Source: Streptomyces cinnamoneus (GTDB taxonomy: Bacteria > Actinomycetota > Actinomycetes > Streptomycetales > Streptomycetaceae). Taken from it: a DNA stretch of 64,000 nt. The notes beneath the pieces were generated by a model, which searched no databases, was not told the origin of the DNA, and saw nothing but the letters and a program-made list of their open reading frames with translations. A program made the translations under genes and the position numbers. Positions 34,170-45,291 of this stretch are shown here, piece by piece; position 1 is the stretch's first letter, and each line of letters opens with the position of its first letter. The DNA is taken from the NCBI RefSeq assembly GCF_002939475.1, contig NZ_PKFQ01000001.1, positions 4,213,001 through 4,277,000 of the forward strand. The letters run 5' to 3'.

Positions 34170-34694
34170 ATGGGCTTCTGGGGTTACTTATTAGTCGGCC
34201 GCGGCGGCGCCCGGGCACTCGTGGAGTGCCCGGCGCTGGCCGCGAACCGGGACCACCTGGTACCCGCCGGGGCGTTCGGGGACGGCTGGCAGCTGTGGGA
34301 ACACCCCGAACACCCCGCCCTCGGCGACGGCATCGACACGCTCGTCCGCGCCCTCGCCGACCAGACCGGCGCCCCGGCGCTGGCCGCGTACGTCATGGAG
34401 AGCGACTGCGCGGTCCTCGTCGGCGCCGGTCCCGGCGATCCGTCGTGGTCCGCCTGCCTGGGCCGCACGACGCTGGCCCGCTACATGGCCGAGACCGGAC
34501 TCGGCCTCGACGAGCTCTTCCCCGGCCCGGAGGCCGCCGCCGCGCACTGCGCGGCCTGGGCGGACGCGGCCGGATGCGCGGCGGACGCGGCGGAGCTGGT
34601 GAGGGTGCTGGCCGCGGACCCCGAGCCGTCGGTGGAGACCCTCTTCCGCGAACTGCTCGCCGGTCTCGGCGTGATGGAGCCGGCGCGGCGCTAG
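34170..34694 (+). CDS. conserved hypothetical protein with tandem TTA codons
   Basis: 174 residues from ATG 34170 (AAGGAG at 34157-34162). Codons 7 and 8 are both TTA (34188-34193), which in Streptomyces need the bldA tRNA. The protein begins MGFWGYLLVGRGG; it is Ala/Glu-rich, soluble and unknown. Upstream, CCGTTC and GAACGG (34096-34101, 34108-34113) form a small dyad. A terminator follows at 34719-34756. Confidence 0.75.
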   Translation: MGFWGYLLVGRGGARALVECPALAANRDHLVPAGAFGDGWQLWEHPEHPALGDGIDTLVRALADQTGAPALAAYVMESDCAVLVGAGPGDPSWSACLGRTTLARYMAETGLGLDELFPGPEAAAAHCAAWADAAGCAADAAELVRVLAADPEPSVETLFRELLAGLGVMEPARR

Positions 34695-34718
34695 GACGCG
34701 GACTCCCGGACGGAGGAC

Positions 34719-34756
34719 GGCCGGGGCCGCCACCCCCCACAGGAGAGGCCCCGGCC
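34719..34756 (+). terminator. terminator after the TTA-containing gene
   Basis: GGCCGGGGCC (34719-34728) pairs with GGCCCCGGCC (34747-34756) around an 18-base loop. No T-run, as often in high-GC actinobacteria. Confidence 0.55.
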
Positions 34757-34917
34757 GGCCGTCCGCTGCGAACCCTGGTGGGGTACGCACTCCCTACAGC
34801 GCCGTGCATGCCAAAACCGTCACACCCCGGCCACCGCCCGCGGCCGCGTAGTATCACCGGCTCATAGTCGTTTCCCCGTGGCCGGGGTCGAGGCCACAAC
34901 CCTTGGGGGTCAGAAAG

Positions 34918-35892
34918 ATGTATCCGTGCGGTCATTGCCGCGCCGCCGCCGTGGGCCCTGACGGCCGCTGCGCTGCCTGCGGTACGTACCAGCAGTCCCT
35001 GCAGGCCCCGATGGGCGCCATGCCGGCCGCGCCGCCGGCGTACCCGTACCCCGGCGTGCCGGGCGGGATGCCGGTCGGCGGGGTGGACCTGCGCCGCGGC
35101 GTGCGGGTGGCACTGATCGTGATGCTGTCGCTGATGCTGCCGGTCACGCTGCTGGTGATGGCGGCGCGCTTCGCGCAGGCCGACGCCCTGGAGACGATCC
35201 TGGACCACGGTCCCCTCTTCCTCGACCGGGGCAAGGTCGAGGACGCCGACGACTTCTACGCCGTCGCCATCCTGCTGTACTTCCTCACGCTCGCCGCCAC
35301 GGCGACGCTGTGGGCCGTCTGGTTCCGCCGCACGCGCGTCAACGCCGAGGTCTTCGCGCCCGGTACGCACCGCTTCGGCACCGGCTGGGCGGCGGGTGCC
35401 TGGTTCACGCCGGTGGTCAACTTCTGGTTCCCCAAGCAGATCGCCAACGACATCTACCGCGCGAGCTCCCCGACGGGTCCGCAGAACGTGCGCAAGGGCC
35501 TGCTCAACGCCTGGTGGGTGCTGTGGATCGCGGCGACCGCGTGCAACGTCGTGTCGTCCGCGCTCTACTCCGTCGCGACCAACCGGAACACCTACGACGG
35601 CTCCGACTGGCACGACAACGTCTCCGCGCTCAAGAGCTCGGTGAACCTGAGCGGCCTGGCGTTCCTGCTGTACTTCGTCGCCGCGCTGCTGGCGATCCTG
35701 GTGGTCCGGCAGCTGACGAAGATGCAGGAGCAGCGCGCCGCGATGGGGCCGCAGCCCATGGCCCCCATGGGCGGCATGCCCTACGGCGCCCCGGCCGCGC
35801 CGGGCTTCCCGCCCGCTCCGCCCTACGGTGCCCCGTACCCTCCCCACGGCCAGCCGCAGAATCCATTCGGCAGCGGCCCGGCGGCCTACTGA
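34918..35892 (+). CDS. DUF4328 membrane protein with zinc-ribbon N-terminus
   Basis: 324 residues from ATG 34918. CGHCRAAAVGPDGRCAAC at residues 4-21 forms a zinc ribbon, followed by a Pro/Gly/Ala linker, about five or six membrane helices with TRVNAEVFAPGTHRFGTGWA and WFTPVVNFWFPKQIANDIY (the DUF4328 hallmark), and a Pro/Gly/Tyr-rich tail. Function unknown. The sigma-factor gene follows after 16 bp. Confidence 0.82.
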   Translation: MYPCGHCRAAAVGPDGRCAACGTYQQSLQAPMGAMPAAPPAYPYPGVPGGMPVGGVDLRRGVRVALIVMLSLMLPVTLLVMAARFAQADALETILDHGPLFLDRGKVEDADDFYAVAILLYFLTLAATATLWAVWFRRTRVNAEVFAPGTHRFGTGWAAGAWFTPVVNFWFPKQIANDIYRASSPTGPQNVRKGLLNAWWVLWIAATACNVVSSALYSVATNRNTYDGSDWHDNVSALKSSVNLSGLAFLLYFVAALLAILVVRQLTKMQEQRAAMGPQPMAPMGGMPYGAPAAPGFPPAPPYGAPYPPHGQPQNPFGSGPAAY

Positions 35893-35908
35893 ATCCCAGG
35901 TACGGCAC

Positions 35909-36613
35909 GTGGTGCAGGATGTGGGTGTGCAGGGGGACGACGCTGAGCTGACCGTCGCGGTGCGTGCGGCGCAGGACGGGGACGAGACGGCATTCCGTAC
36001 CGTCTACCGGTCCGTGCACCCGCGCCTGCTCGGTTACGTACGCACGCTCGTCGGCGAGGCCGACGCTGAGGACGTGGCCTCGGAGGCGTGGTTGCAGATA
36101 GCCCGCGACCTGGAGCGGTTCACCGGTGATGCCGACCGGTTCCGCGGCTGGGCCGCGCGCATCGCCCGCAACCGCGCCCTCGACCACATACGCATGCGCG
36201 GCAGGCGCCCGGCCATCGGCGGTGACGAGAGCGAACTCGCCGGCCGGGCCGCCGACGCGGACACCGCCCGGGAGGCCCTGGAGTCCCTGGGCACCGGACA
36301 GACCCTCGCGCTCATCGCCCAGCTCCCGCAGGACCAGGCCGAGGCGGTCGTCCTGCGGGTGGTCGTCGGGCTCGACGCGAAGAGCGCGGCCGGGGTGCTG
36401 GGCAAGCGGCCCGGCGCCGTCCGGACCGCGGCCCACCGGGGCCTGCGGCGTCTGGCCGAGTTGGTGACCGGGGGCGGAACAGGGGCAGGCCGTGGCCGGC
36501 AGGCCGTGGCCGAGGGCATTCCCGGACGGCGGCAGTCACACACCGAGCCCGACGGAACCAATGCTTCCGCCGGTGTGACGCAATTGCGCCCGCGGACGCA
36601 GAAGGACATGTGA
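35909..36613 (+). CDS. ECF-type RNA polymerase sigma factor
   Basis: 234 residues from GTG 35909 (35912 is also possible). Sigma region 2: FRTVYRSVHPRLLGYVRTLVGEADAEDVASEAWLQ is split over residues about 30-65, followed by FRGWAARIARNRALDHIR. Region 4: ALIAQLPQDQAEAVVLRVVVGLDAKSAA with GAVRTAAHRGLRRLAE. The tail after region 4 (about 45 residues) is low complexity. Stop overlaps the next ATG, so it is coupled to the likely partner membrane protein. Confidence 0.9.
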   Translation: MVQDVGVQGDDAELTVAVRAAQDGDETAFRTVYRSVHPRLLGYVRTLVGEADAEDVASEAWLQIARDLERFTGDADRFRGWAARIARNRALDHIRMRGRRPAIGGDESELAGRAADADTAREALESLGTGQTLALIAQLPQDQAEAVVLRVVVGLDAKSAAGVLGKRPGAVRTAAHRGLRRLAELVTGGGTGAGRGRQAVAEGIPGRRQSHTEPDGTNASAGVTQLRPRTQKDM

Positions 36614-37812
36614 TGGCGGACGACCACCGGTACGACTGGCTGGATGACGACGCCGTGGAGCGGCTGTTGCGCGGCGGAAACGCCGCGGACGACGAGGCGG
36701 GCGCCGACGCGGGCAGCGACCAGGGCGACCACGAGGATCGACAGGACGCACCCGGGGCCACCGGGTCCGCCGACGGCCGCCCGGCCGCGGCCGGCGCGGT
36801 GGACACGGCTGCGCGGACGGGCGCGGACCCCGACGAGGCGGCGGCCTTCGCCGCCTCCGCCGAGCGCGTGACCGCGGCCCTGCGGGCCCTCGCCGACCCC
36901 GCTCCGCTGCGGGGCGCGGACCCCGCCGGCCCGCTGCCCGGCGAGGAGGCCGCGCTGGCCGCCTTCCGCGCGGCACGGGCGACCACGGAGGCGACCGCCG
37001 CCGCGGCAGCGGTCGCCGTGCACCCGGGACCCGTCACCCCCGAGGTGGCCCACACCGGACGCCGCAGACCCGCCTTCGCCGTCCGCTCCCTCTTCCGGCG
37101 CCCCGTCAAGGCCACCCTCGCGATGGCCCTGGCCGGCTGTGCGGTGGGCGGGGTCGCGGTCGCCGCGGGCGCGGGCGTCCTGCCCGGACCGTTCGGCGGC
37201 GGCAGCGGTGAGCCGGCGCCCGCCAACAGCGTGACCATGGCCGACGGCGGTGCCGAGACCGCCGGCACGGGCTCCGCGGGCGCCTCCGCCGAGCCCTCGC
37301 ACGGCGGTGCCCACGGCACCCGGCCCGGCGAGACACCCGGCACCGGGGGCACCCACCGGCCCGGCAGCCCCTCCGCCACCCCCGGCGGCCGGGCGACCGA
37401 CGGCCCCTCGGCGACCCCGCGACGCGACGGCAAGGACGAGAAGGGCACCGACCCGACGAGGGAGCCCAAGCTCCCCGTGGGCGGCCGCGACTGGGCGGCC
37501 CGCATCTGCCGCGACTACCTGGCGTCCGGCAAGCGCGGCCTCAGCGGTCCGGGCGTGAACGAGGAGGAGGCCCGCACCCTGGAGCGGGCCGCCGGCGGCT
37601 CGGCGCTCGTCCGGGCGTACTGCGAGCAGATCCTGGGCTCGGCGGACACGGGCTCCGGGATGAGCGGCGGGAAGAAGGACGACGGCTCGGTGTGGGACGA
37701 CCTCCGCAAGGGCTCCCTCCCCGGCACGCCGCCGCTCAACCGCTCCCAGCCGAGCCTCGGCGACCCCGCCCGGCAGCCGGGTGTGACACTTTCCGGCACC
37801 GTGACGCTGTAG
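36613..37812 (+). CDS. single-pass membrane protein, likely sigma-factor partner
   Basis: 399 residues from ATG 36613, overlapping the sigma stop by one base. Acidic, Ala/Asp-rich cytoplasmic part; one membrane helix near residues 168-190 (LAMALAGCAVGGVAVAAGAG), then a Ser/Thr/Pro/Gly-rich outside segment and a C-terminal region with two Cys (RICRDYLASGKRG, YCEQILGS). Its topology and coupling fit an anti-sigma factor, but no zinc HxxxCxxC motif is seen, so the role is inferred. Confidence 0.7.
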   Translation: MADDHRYDWLDDDAVERLLRGGNAADDEAGADAGSDQGDHEDRQDAPGATGSADGRPAAAGAVDTAARTGADPDEAAAFAASAERVTAALRALADPAPLRGADPAGPLPGEEAALAAFRAARATTEATAAAAAVAVHPGPVTPEVAHTGRRRPAFAVRSLFRRPVKATLAMALAGCAVGGVAVAAGAGVLPGPFGGGSGEPAPANSVTMADGGAETAGTGSAGASAEPSHGGAHGTRPGETPGTGGTHRPGSPSATPGGRATDGPSATPRRDGKDEKGTDPTREPKLPVGGRDWAARICRDYLASGKRGLSGPGVNEEEARTLERAAGGSALVRAYCEQILGSADTGSGMSGGKKDDGSVWDDLRKGSLPGTPPLNRSQPSLGDPARQPGVTLSGTVTL

Positions 37813-38048
37813 GAAGTGAGCCGACTGGTCATCGGCTGCGCGGGAGCCGGAGTTCCCCCCATTCACATCGGCTCCGCGCACCTGGCGCGGGCGGGACTCT
37901 TCCCCCAGTCCTGCCCGCGCCGCCCCCTCCCCCCTGCCACGCGGAGCGTGCGTGGTGAGCCGGGGCCCGGTCCGCCCTGCCGCTACAGTCCGAAGGAGAG
38001 GCCCCGAGCCGGGTCTCCTTCCGAAGCGGAGAGCGGGAGGCGCGCCCC

Positions 38049-39644
<1,596 letters not shown>

Positions 39645-39674
39645 GCGCCCTCCGCCGTGCGCCAGACTGGTGAT

Positions 39675-39887
39675 ATGTCCTCTCCCCGCCGAACCTGTCC
39701 CGTCTGCGCCCGCGAGATCGCCGTGGTCGGCGGCCGCTACGCCCGCCACGACCCGCCGGGCCGCCGCGTCTCCTACGACCTCGTCTCCTGTCCGGGCTCG
39801 CGCCGCTCGGCACCGCTGCTGGCGACGGAACCCAGACTCTTCGACCCCGAGGAGCCGCCGATGGAGGGCCAGCAGCAGCTGTTCTGA
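39675..39887 (+). CDS. small zinc-finger-like protein
   Basis: 70 residues from ATG 39675. CPVC at residues 8-11 and a further Cys in VSCPGSRR. Arg/Pro-rich with an acidic C-terminus (MEGQQQLF). Unknown. Only 30 bp after the mutase gene; no ribosome site is obvious. Confidence 0.5.
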   Translation: MSSPRRTCPVCAREIAVVGGRYARHDPPGRRVSYDLVSCPGSRRSAPLLATEPRLFDPEEPPMEGQQQLF

Positions 39888-39899
39888 CCCCCGCACCGG

Positions 39900-41429
39900 T
39901 CAGCCCTCGGCCTTGCAGAACACGTCCCGCCCGGGCCGCTCACCGGTGGTGAGGAACGTGCTGACCGCGCGGTCGCCGCAGGCGTTCCCCCACTTGAGGT
40001 ATGCCCCGTGGCCGCCGGAGTCGACGCTCACGAGCCGGGCCCGGTCGCCGAAGGCCTCCCGCATCTTCAGCGCCCCGCTGTACGGGGTCGCGGGGTCGCG
40101 CAGGTTCTGGATCATCAGGACGTTGGAGGGCCCGTCGGACGTGATGCGCGTGGGTTTGTCGGCGGGGGCGTCCTTCCAGAAGGCGCAGGGCATCACACCG
40201 ACCGGCATTCCGGCGGTGAGCGGGTGCCGGACCCGGTCGACGGCGACCTCTCGCGCGTACGACGCGAGGGACTTCGGCCAGCGCACGTCGTTGCACAGCA
40301 CGCCGATCATGACGGCGGCCTCGGTGTCGGGGATGGTGACGGGGATGAGTTCGGGCGCCTCGACGGGTGCGGCGCCGTCACGGGAGGCGGCCAGGATCAG
40401 GTCGGCGAGGGCGCCGAACGACTTGTCGTCGTAGAGGGCCTGCTGGAGGTTCTGCCGCAGCCGGTCGCCGGTGAGGAGGTGTCCGTCGGCGAACTTCCTC
40501 GGCTCGCGGTCCAGCTTGGCGGCGAGCGCGAGGAACAGGGGCCGCACCTCTTCGGGCGTCCGCGCCAGGCGCTGCTTCTTCCCGCCGCTGTCGCGGGCCG
40601 GGTCGGCGGCCCACCGGGCGAAGTCGGGGAAGCGGTCGTCGGCGCCGACGGACATGTTCGCCGACCAGCCGCGCTCGACGCGCGAGGGGTCGGGGTCGCC
40701 GTTGCTGTCGAGCACCCAGCGGTCGGTGCGCTCGGGGTACTTCTGCGCGTAGACGGCGCCCACGTACGTGCCGTACGAGCGGCCCACGGCGGAGAGCTTC
40801 TCCTCGCCGAGGGCCTGCCGGAACCGCTCGATGTCGCGCACCTCGTTGGTGGAGGAGATCGAGCGCAACAGCTCGCCGCCGTTGCGGGCACAGGCGTCGG
40901 CGATGCGCTTGGCCCGGGCGACGTTCTCGGTGATGTCACCGCCGGGGCCCGGCCAGGGCCGCAGGTGGGTGAGATCCCGGTCGTCGTCGGACAGTCCGCA
41001 GCTCGCCTTGGTGCTGCCGCCCACGCCGCGCGGGTCCAAGCTGACGATGTCGTACATCCCCTGGGTCGCCTCCATCAGCTTCTTCCCCCTGCCGGCGACC
41101 TCCGCCACACCGGAACCCCCGGGCCCGCCGGCGATGACGAGCAGCGCACCGCGCCGGGCTTCGGGCCGGTCACTGCGGATCCGGGTGACGGCGAGGTCGA
41201 CCTGCCGGCCGTCAGGCTTGCCGTAGTCGAGGGGCACCCGCAGGGTGGCGCACTCGCGGGACGAGTCGGCGGGGGCGTCGGCGCAGTGGCCCCAGTCCAG
41301 GGTGGGGGGCCGGCCCTGCGGCGTGGCGGCGCCGGCGCTTGCGGGGCCGACGCCCAGGCCGGTGGCCACGGCGGCGGCGGAGAGAGTGAGCAGGAGGGCT
41401 TTTCGGGGCTGAAGTGTCATGACTGACAT
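39900..41429 (-). CDS. secreted alpha/beta-hydrolase peptidase (tripeptidyl aminopeptidase-like)
   Basis: 509 residues from ATG at 41429 (41420 also possible; no ribosome site for either). Signal peptide to about residue 35. Nucleophile elbow GRSYG in SAVGRSYGTYVGAVYAQKYP, oxyanion GGPGGSG, C-terminal catalytic His in SGGHGAYLKWGN, and the TAP C-terminal region. Similar enzymes (SlpD/SlpE, Tap) cut tripeptides from secreted proteins. Confidence 0.87.
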   Translation of the reverse strand: MSVMTLQPRKALLLTLSAAAVATGLGVGPASAGAATPQGRPPTLDWGHCADAPADSSRECATLRVPLDYGKPDGRQVDLAVTRIRSDRPEARRGALLVIAGGPGGSGVAEVAGRGKKLMEATQGMYDIVSLDPRGVGGSTKASCGLSDDDRDLTHLRPWPGPGGDITENVARAKRIADACARNGGELLRSISSTNEVRDIERFRQALGEEKLSAVGRSYGTYVGAVYAQKYPERTDRWVLDSNGDPDPSRVERGWSANMSVGADDRFPDFARWAADPARDSGGKKQRLARTPEEVRPLFLALAAKLDREPRKFADGHLLTGDRLRQNLQQALYDDKSFGALADLILAASRDGAAPVEAPELIPVTIPDTEAAVMIGVLCNDVRWPKSLASYAREVAVDRVRHPLTAGMPVGVMPCAFWKDAPADKPTRITSDGPSNVLMIQNLRDPATPYSGALKMREAFGDRARLVSVDSGGHGAYLKWGNACGDRAVSTFLTTGERPGRDVFCKAEG

Positions 41430-41603
41430 GGTGGTTGGGTGGGGTGTGGCGACCCATCCGGGGAGCCACCGGGTGGGGGTGGGGGTAGCCCCAGGAAGCG
41501 CGTACGCGGGCCGGGCTGACCGCGCGACCGGAGGGGCGGGCACCCCTGTGCCGGAGTACGCGCCCCTCAAGTCCCCTGTCCGGCCCGGCAGATGGGGTCC
41601 GGT

Positions 41604-43760
41604 CTACTGGCCCGCAGAGGTGAGGATGACGAGTTGCCGGGTCGCCCGGGTCATCGCGACGTAGCGGTCGACGGCTCCTTCGACGCCGTCGCCGAAGGCC
41701 TCCGGGTCGACGAGGACGACCAGGTCGAACTCAAGTCCCTTCGACAGCTCCGGGGTCAGCGACCGGACGCGGGACGTCGGCCGGAAGGTGGGATCGCCGA
41801 TGACGCAGGCGGTGCCCTCGTCATGCGCGGCGAGCCAGGTGTCGAGGACCGAGCTCAGCTCCGCGGTGGATCCGTGCACGACGGGGACGCCGCCGCTGCG
41901 GATGGAGGTCGGCACGTTGGCGTCCGGGAGCGCGGCCCGGATGACCGGCTCGGCTTCCGCCATGATCTCCTCCGGTGTCCGGTAGTTGACGCTCAGTGCG
42001 GCCAGGTCGATCCGGTCGATCCCGACCCGCTCGAGCCGTTCCTGCCACGACTCGGTGAACCCGTGCCGGGCCTGGGCGCGGTCGCCGACGATGGTGAAGC
42101 TCCGGGACGGGCAGCGGAGCAGCAGCATCTGCCACTCCGCGTCGGTCAGTTCCTGGGCCTCGTCGACGACGACGTGCGCGAACGGGCCGGCGAGCCGGTC
42201 CGGGGCGGCGCCGGGCAGGGCGGCCTCGTCGACGAGGGCGTCCTGCAGGTCCCGTCCGCGCAGCATGGTGACCGCGCCTTCGCCGTCGTCGTCGGAGGCG
42301 ATGACGTTGTCGATGACGGTGGCCATGCGGGCGCGTTCCGCGGCGACGGCGGCCTTGTGCCGGACCTTTCGCCGCGCCGCCTCCGGGTCGCCGAGCCGCT
42401 GCCGTGCCGCGTCCAGGAGCGGCAGGTCGGACACCGTCCAGGCGTCGGGGGCGTCCTTGCGCTGGAGCTTGCGCACCTCGTCGGGGCTGAGCCAGGGGGC
42501 GCACAGGCGCAGGTAGGCGGGCACCGACCACAGGTCTCCGACGAGGTCGGTCGCCTCAAGCAGCGGCCACGCGCGGTTGAGGGTCCCGACCAGCTCCTTG
42601 TCGTGCCGCAGCGACCTGCGGAACTGCTCGGGCGAGACGTCCTCGGCCTCGCACCGGTCCAGCAGGATCGCGACCAGTTCCTCCCATATCTGCTCGCGCG
42701 CCTCGTTGTGCGGGGTCCCCGCCGCCGCGTCGAACGCCTCGGCCCAGTCGTCGGCACCCAGCCGGATCTCCGACCAGGGGGTCGTGACCGTCATCGCCTC
42801 GGTGGGCGGCTCCTCGTAGATGCCGACGGCCTTCTCGATCGCCTTCACCATGCCCGCGGACGACTTCAGACGGGCTACGTCCGGGTCGGTCTCGACCGTG
42901 GCCGCGGCTCCCTCGGCGACGAGGTCCCGCAGGGTGCAGGTCTGCACCCCTTCCTCTCCGAGGCTGGGGAGGACGTCGGCGACGTAGGACAGGTAGGGCT
43001 GGTGCGGACCGACGAACAGCACGCCGCCGCGGCGCTGGGCGAGCCGCGGGTCGGAGTAGAGGAGGTAGGCGGAGCGGTGCAGGGCGACGACGGTCTTGCC
43101 CGTACCCGGACCGCCGTCGACGACGAGGGCGCCGCGGGACCCCGCGCGGATGATGGCGTCCTGGTCGGCCTGGATGGTGCCGAGCACGTCGCGCATCCGC
43201 GGGGACCGGTTGCCGCCCAGGCTGGCGATGAAGGCGGACTGGTCGTCGAGCGCCGCGTGCCCGGCGAACCCGTCCGCGGTGAACACCTCGTCCCAGTAGT
43301 CGCTGATCCGGCCGCGGGTCCAGCGGTACCTGCGGCGGCTCGCCAGGCCCATCGGGTTGGCGTGGGTGGCTCCGAAGAACGGCTCGGCCGCGGGGGAGCG
43401 CCAGTCGAGCAGCAGCCGACGGCCCGCGCTGTCCTTGAGGCCGAGCCGGCCGACGTACACGGGCTCCGGGTGGTCCGCGCCGACCATGTGCCCGAGGCAC
43501 AGGTCCAGACCGAAGCGGCGCAGGGCGCGCAGACGGCCGGTGAGCCGGTGGATCTCCGTGTCCCGCTCCATCGCCTGCTGACCGAGGCCGCCGGGCGCCC
43601 GGAGCAGGGCGTCCAGGCGGTCGGTCAGGTCGGCGATGGACTGCTCAAGGCACTCCGCGATAGCCGCGAAGTGCTGCTCGTCGCCGTCGATCAGCGTCGG
43701 GTCGGCCTTGGCGGAGAGGGTGGCGGGCAGGTCGAAGGCGCTGGTGGTCAGGGGGTTCAC
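41604..43760 (-). CDS. helR: HelR-type UvrD-like motor that protects RNA polymerase
   Basis: 718 residues, superfamily 1 helicase-like ATPase of the HelD/HelR group. An N-terminal coiled coil (about 20-95: FAAIAECLEQSIADLTDRL) that enters the polymerase secondary channel; Walker A GGPGTGKT near residue 222; VVVDEAQELTDAEW (motif II); SVNYRTPEEI (IV); a C-terminal SKGLEFDLVVLVDPE and YVAMTRAT. HelR is known to displace rifamycins from RNA polymerase. It follows a rifamycin-type glycosyltransferase gene by 86 bp, on the same strand, behind an RAE-like palindrome, which favours HelR over housekeeping HelD. Confidence 0.85.
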   Translation of the reverse strand: MNPLTTSAFDLPATLSAKADPTLIDGDEQHFAAIAECLEQSIADLTDRLDALLRAPGGLGQQAMERDTEIHRLTGRLRALRRFGLDLCLGHMVGADHPEPVYVGRLGLKDSAGRRLLLDWRSPAAEPFFGATHANPMGLASRRRYRWTRGRISDYWDEVFTADGFAGHAALDDQSAFIASLGGNRSPRMRDVLGTIQADQDAIIRAGSRGALVVDGGPGTGKTVVALHRSAYLLYSDPRLAQRRGGVLFVGPHQPYLSYVADVLPSLGEEGVQTCTLRDLVAEGAAATVETDPDVARLKSSAGMVKAIEKAVGIYEEPPTEAMTVTTPWSEIRLGADDWAEAFDAAAGTPHNEAREQIWEELVAILLDRCEAEDVSPEQFRRSLRHDKELVGTLNRAWPLLEATDLVGDLWSVPAYLRLCAPWLSPDEVRKLQRKDAPDAWTVSDLPLLDAARQRLGDPEAARRKVRHKAAVAAERARMATVIDNVIASDDDGEGAVTMLRGRDLQDALVDEAALPGAAPDRLAGPFAHVVVDEAQELTDAEWQMLLLRCPSRSFTIVGDRAQARHGFTESWQERLERVGIDRIDLAALSVNYRTPEEIMAEAEPVIRAALPDANVPTSIRSGGVPVVHGSTAELSSVLDTWLAAHDEGTACVIGDPTFRPTSRVRSLTPELSKGLEFDLVVLVDPEAFGDGVEGAVDRYVAMTRATRQLVILTSAGQ

Positions 43761-43846
43761 GTGATCAGCTCCGAGGTGAGGCCGCTTGCGACCGGTAGTG
43801 CGGGTACTCGTGTTCCGGGACGGGCCCGTCCGCGGGGGGCGGTCTC

Positions 43847-45070
43847 TCAGCTGATCGCGTCGAGCAGCAGCTTCGTGGCCACCGCTGCCCCGTCGGTCCG
43901 GATCGTGCCGGCCACGGCCTGCGCCCGCGCACGGGTCTCCGGGGTCAGGGCCGTCTTGAGCGCGGCCGACAGGGACTCGAACGTGGGAGCCGGCCCGTCG
44001 TGGGCCGCGCCGATGCCCAGGTCGGCGACCCGGCCGGCCCAGTACGGCTGGTCCGCCATCTGCGGCACCACCACCTGCGGCGTGCCGGCCCGGGCGGCCG
44101 TCGTCGTGGTGCCGGCGCCACCGTGGTGCACGACGGCGGCCACCCGGCCGAACAGTGCCTGCTGGTTGACCTCGCCGACGGCGAAGCAGTCGTCCTGGTC
44201 GTCGGTCAGGGCCAGGTCGGCCCAGCCGCGGGAGAGGAGCACGCGACGGCCCTGCGCGCGGACCGCCTCGACGGCCGCCCGGGTGACGTCCTGCGCGTCG
44301 CGCAGGGGCATGCTGCCGAAGCCCACGTAGACCGGCGGCGGGCCGGCGTCCAGGAAGGCCTCAAGGCCGGCCGGCAGCGGGCGCTCGTCCGGCCGGATCC
44401 ACGCGCCGGTCTGCACCACGTCGAGGTCCGCCGTCTCCAGCCACGGGCTCAGGGCCGGGTCCGCCGCCAGCCACGGGCGGTCGGTGAAGACGTGGTCGCG
44501 GACGTCGCCCACGGGGGGCAGGCCGATCGTCGCCCGGTGGGTGTTGATCGCCTCGCCGAACAGCTCGTTCATGGTGTCGGCGTTCAGGTCCCACAGCACC
44601 CGGTTGTCGGTCACCTCCGGCGGGACCGGCCGGCCCGGCCACACGAGCGGCGGGTGGTGCGGCGACGGCAGGTAGGTCGGGAAGTAGGCCACGAACACGT
44701 AGGGGACGCCCAGCTTCTCCGCGACAGCCCGCGCGGCGGCCGCAGCCGGCAGCAAACCGGTCGCCACGACCGCGTCACAGCCCTCGGCCACCGCGGCGAC
44801 CGACGCGTACGTCGCGGCGAACATCTCGGCCGCGCGCTGCGGCAGGCTCTTCGCGGGCATCGGCTGAGTTCCGGTCACCGCCTTGGTCGCCATCTCGCGC
44901 ACCGACTGGCCGAGCGGCACCAGCGGAAGGCCGGCACCGTCCAGAAGCTCCGCGAAGTCCGGCGGCGCGCATACCTGCACCTCGGCGCCGACGGCCCGCA
45001 GCTGCGTCGCGAGTCCCACCATCGGCTCGACGTCCCCACGCGACCCATACGCCAGCAACAACACACGCAC
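43847..45070 (-). CDS. rgt: GT1 glycosyltransferase, rifamycin-inactivating type
   Basis: 407 residues, GtfB-like fold. MRVLLLAYGSRGDVEPMVGL, PPDFAELLDGAGLPLVPLGQS, LPSPHHPP and EVTDNRVLWDL agree with the Rgt enzymes I recall, which attach glucose to rifamycins. The nucleotide-sugar site is VHHGGAGTTTTAARAGTPQVVVP, given here as the motif HHGGAGTT. Start ATG 45070. The 23-bp palindrome lies 61-83 bp upstream, and helR is next in the operon. It could instead act on another macrolide, but the context is specific. Confidence 0.82.
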   Translation of the reverse strand: MRVLLLAYGSRGDVEPMVGLATQLRAVGAEVQVCAPPDFAELLDGAGLPLVPLGQSVREMATKAVTGTQPMPAKSLPQRAAEMFAATYASVAAVAEGCDAVVATGLLPAAAAARAVAEKLGVPYVFVAYFPTYLPSPHHPPLVWPGRPVPPEVTDNRVLWDLNADTMNELFGEAINTHRATIGLPPVGDVRDHVFTDRPWLAADPALSPWLETADLDVVQTGAWIRPDERPLPAGLEAFLDAGPPPVYVGFGSMPLRDAQDVTRAAVEAVRAQGRRVLLSRGWADLALTDDQDDCFAVGEVNQQALFGRVAAVVHHGGAGTTTTAARAGTPQVVVPQMADQPYWAGRVADLGIGAAHDGPAPTFESLSAALKTALTPETRARAQAVAGTIRTDGAAVATKLLLDAIS

Positions 45071-45130
45071 TTCGCGACTCCCCGTTTCCGCAGGTCATGA
45101 CGGCTTAGGGGGGTGATTCTGCGGTAGGAG

Positions 45131-45153
45131 GGGGGCCTTGCCGCAAGGCCCCC
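45131..45153. promoter_or_regulatory. rifamycin-associated-element-like palindrome
   Basis: Perfect 11-bp half-sites (GGGGGCCTTGC and its complement) around one central base. Its core, about 19 bp, closely resembles the rifamycin-associated element reported upstream of rgt, rph, arr, rox and helR genes. On the minus strand a TATA-rich stretch (45158-45165) lies just upstream of it, so the palindrome probably overlaps the transcription start of rgt-helR. Confidence 0.8.
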
Positions 45154-45291
45154 TGTGCGCTATAAGTTAAAAGTGGCAAGGAGTGGGTGTTCCTCCTTCC
45201 CTCTTTCCCTTTTTCTCGTCCCTTCTCGTCCGCTGATGACGGACGACTCCCTTGGCGAAACGGCGGCCCGCCGCGTACGGCGGGGCGGCCT

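Noticed and set aside
41592..44330. A 912-codon plus-strand frame across helR and rgt
   Set aside because: Antisense shadow of two recognisable genes; no motifs.
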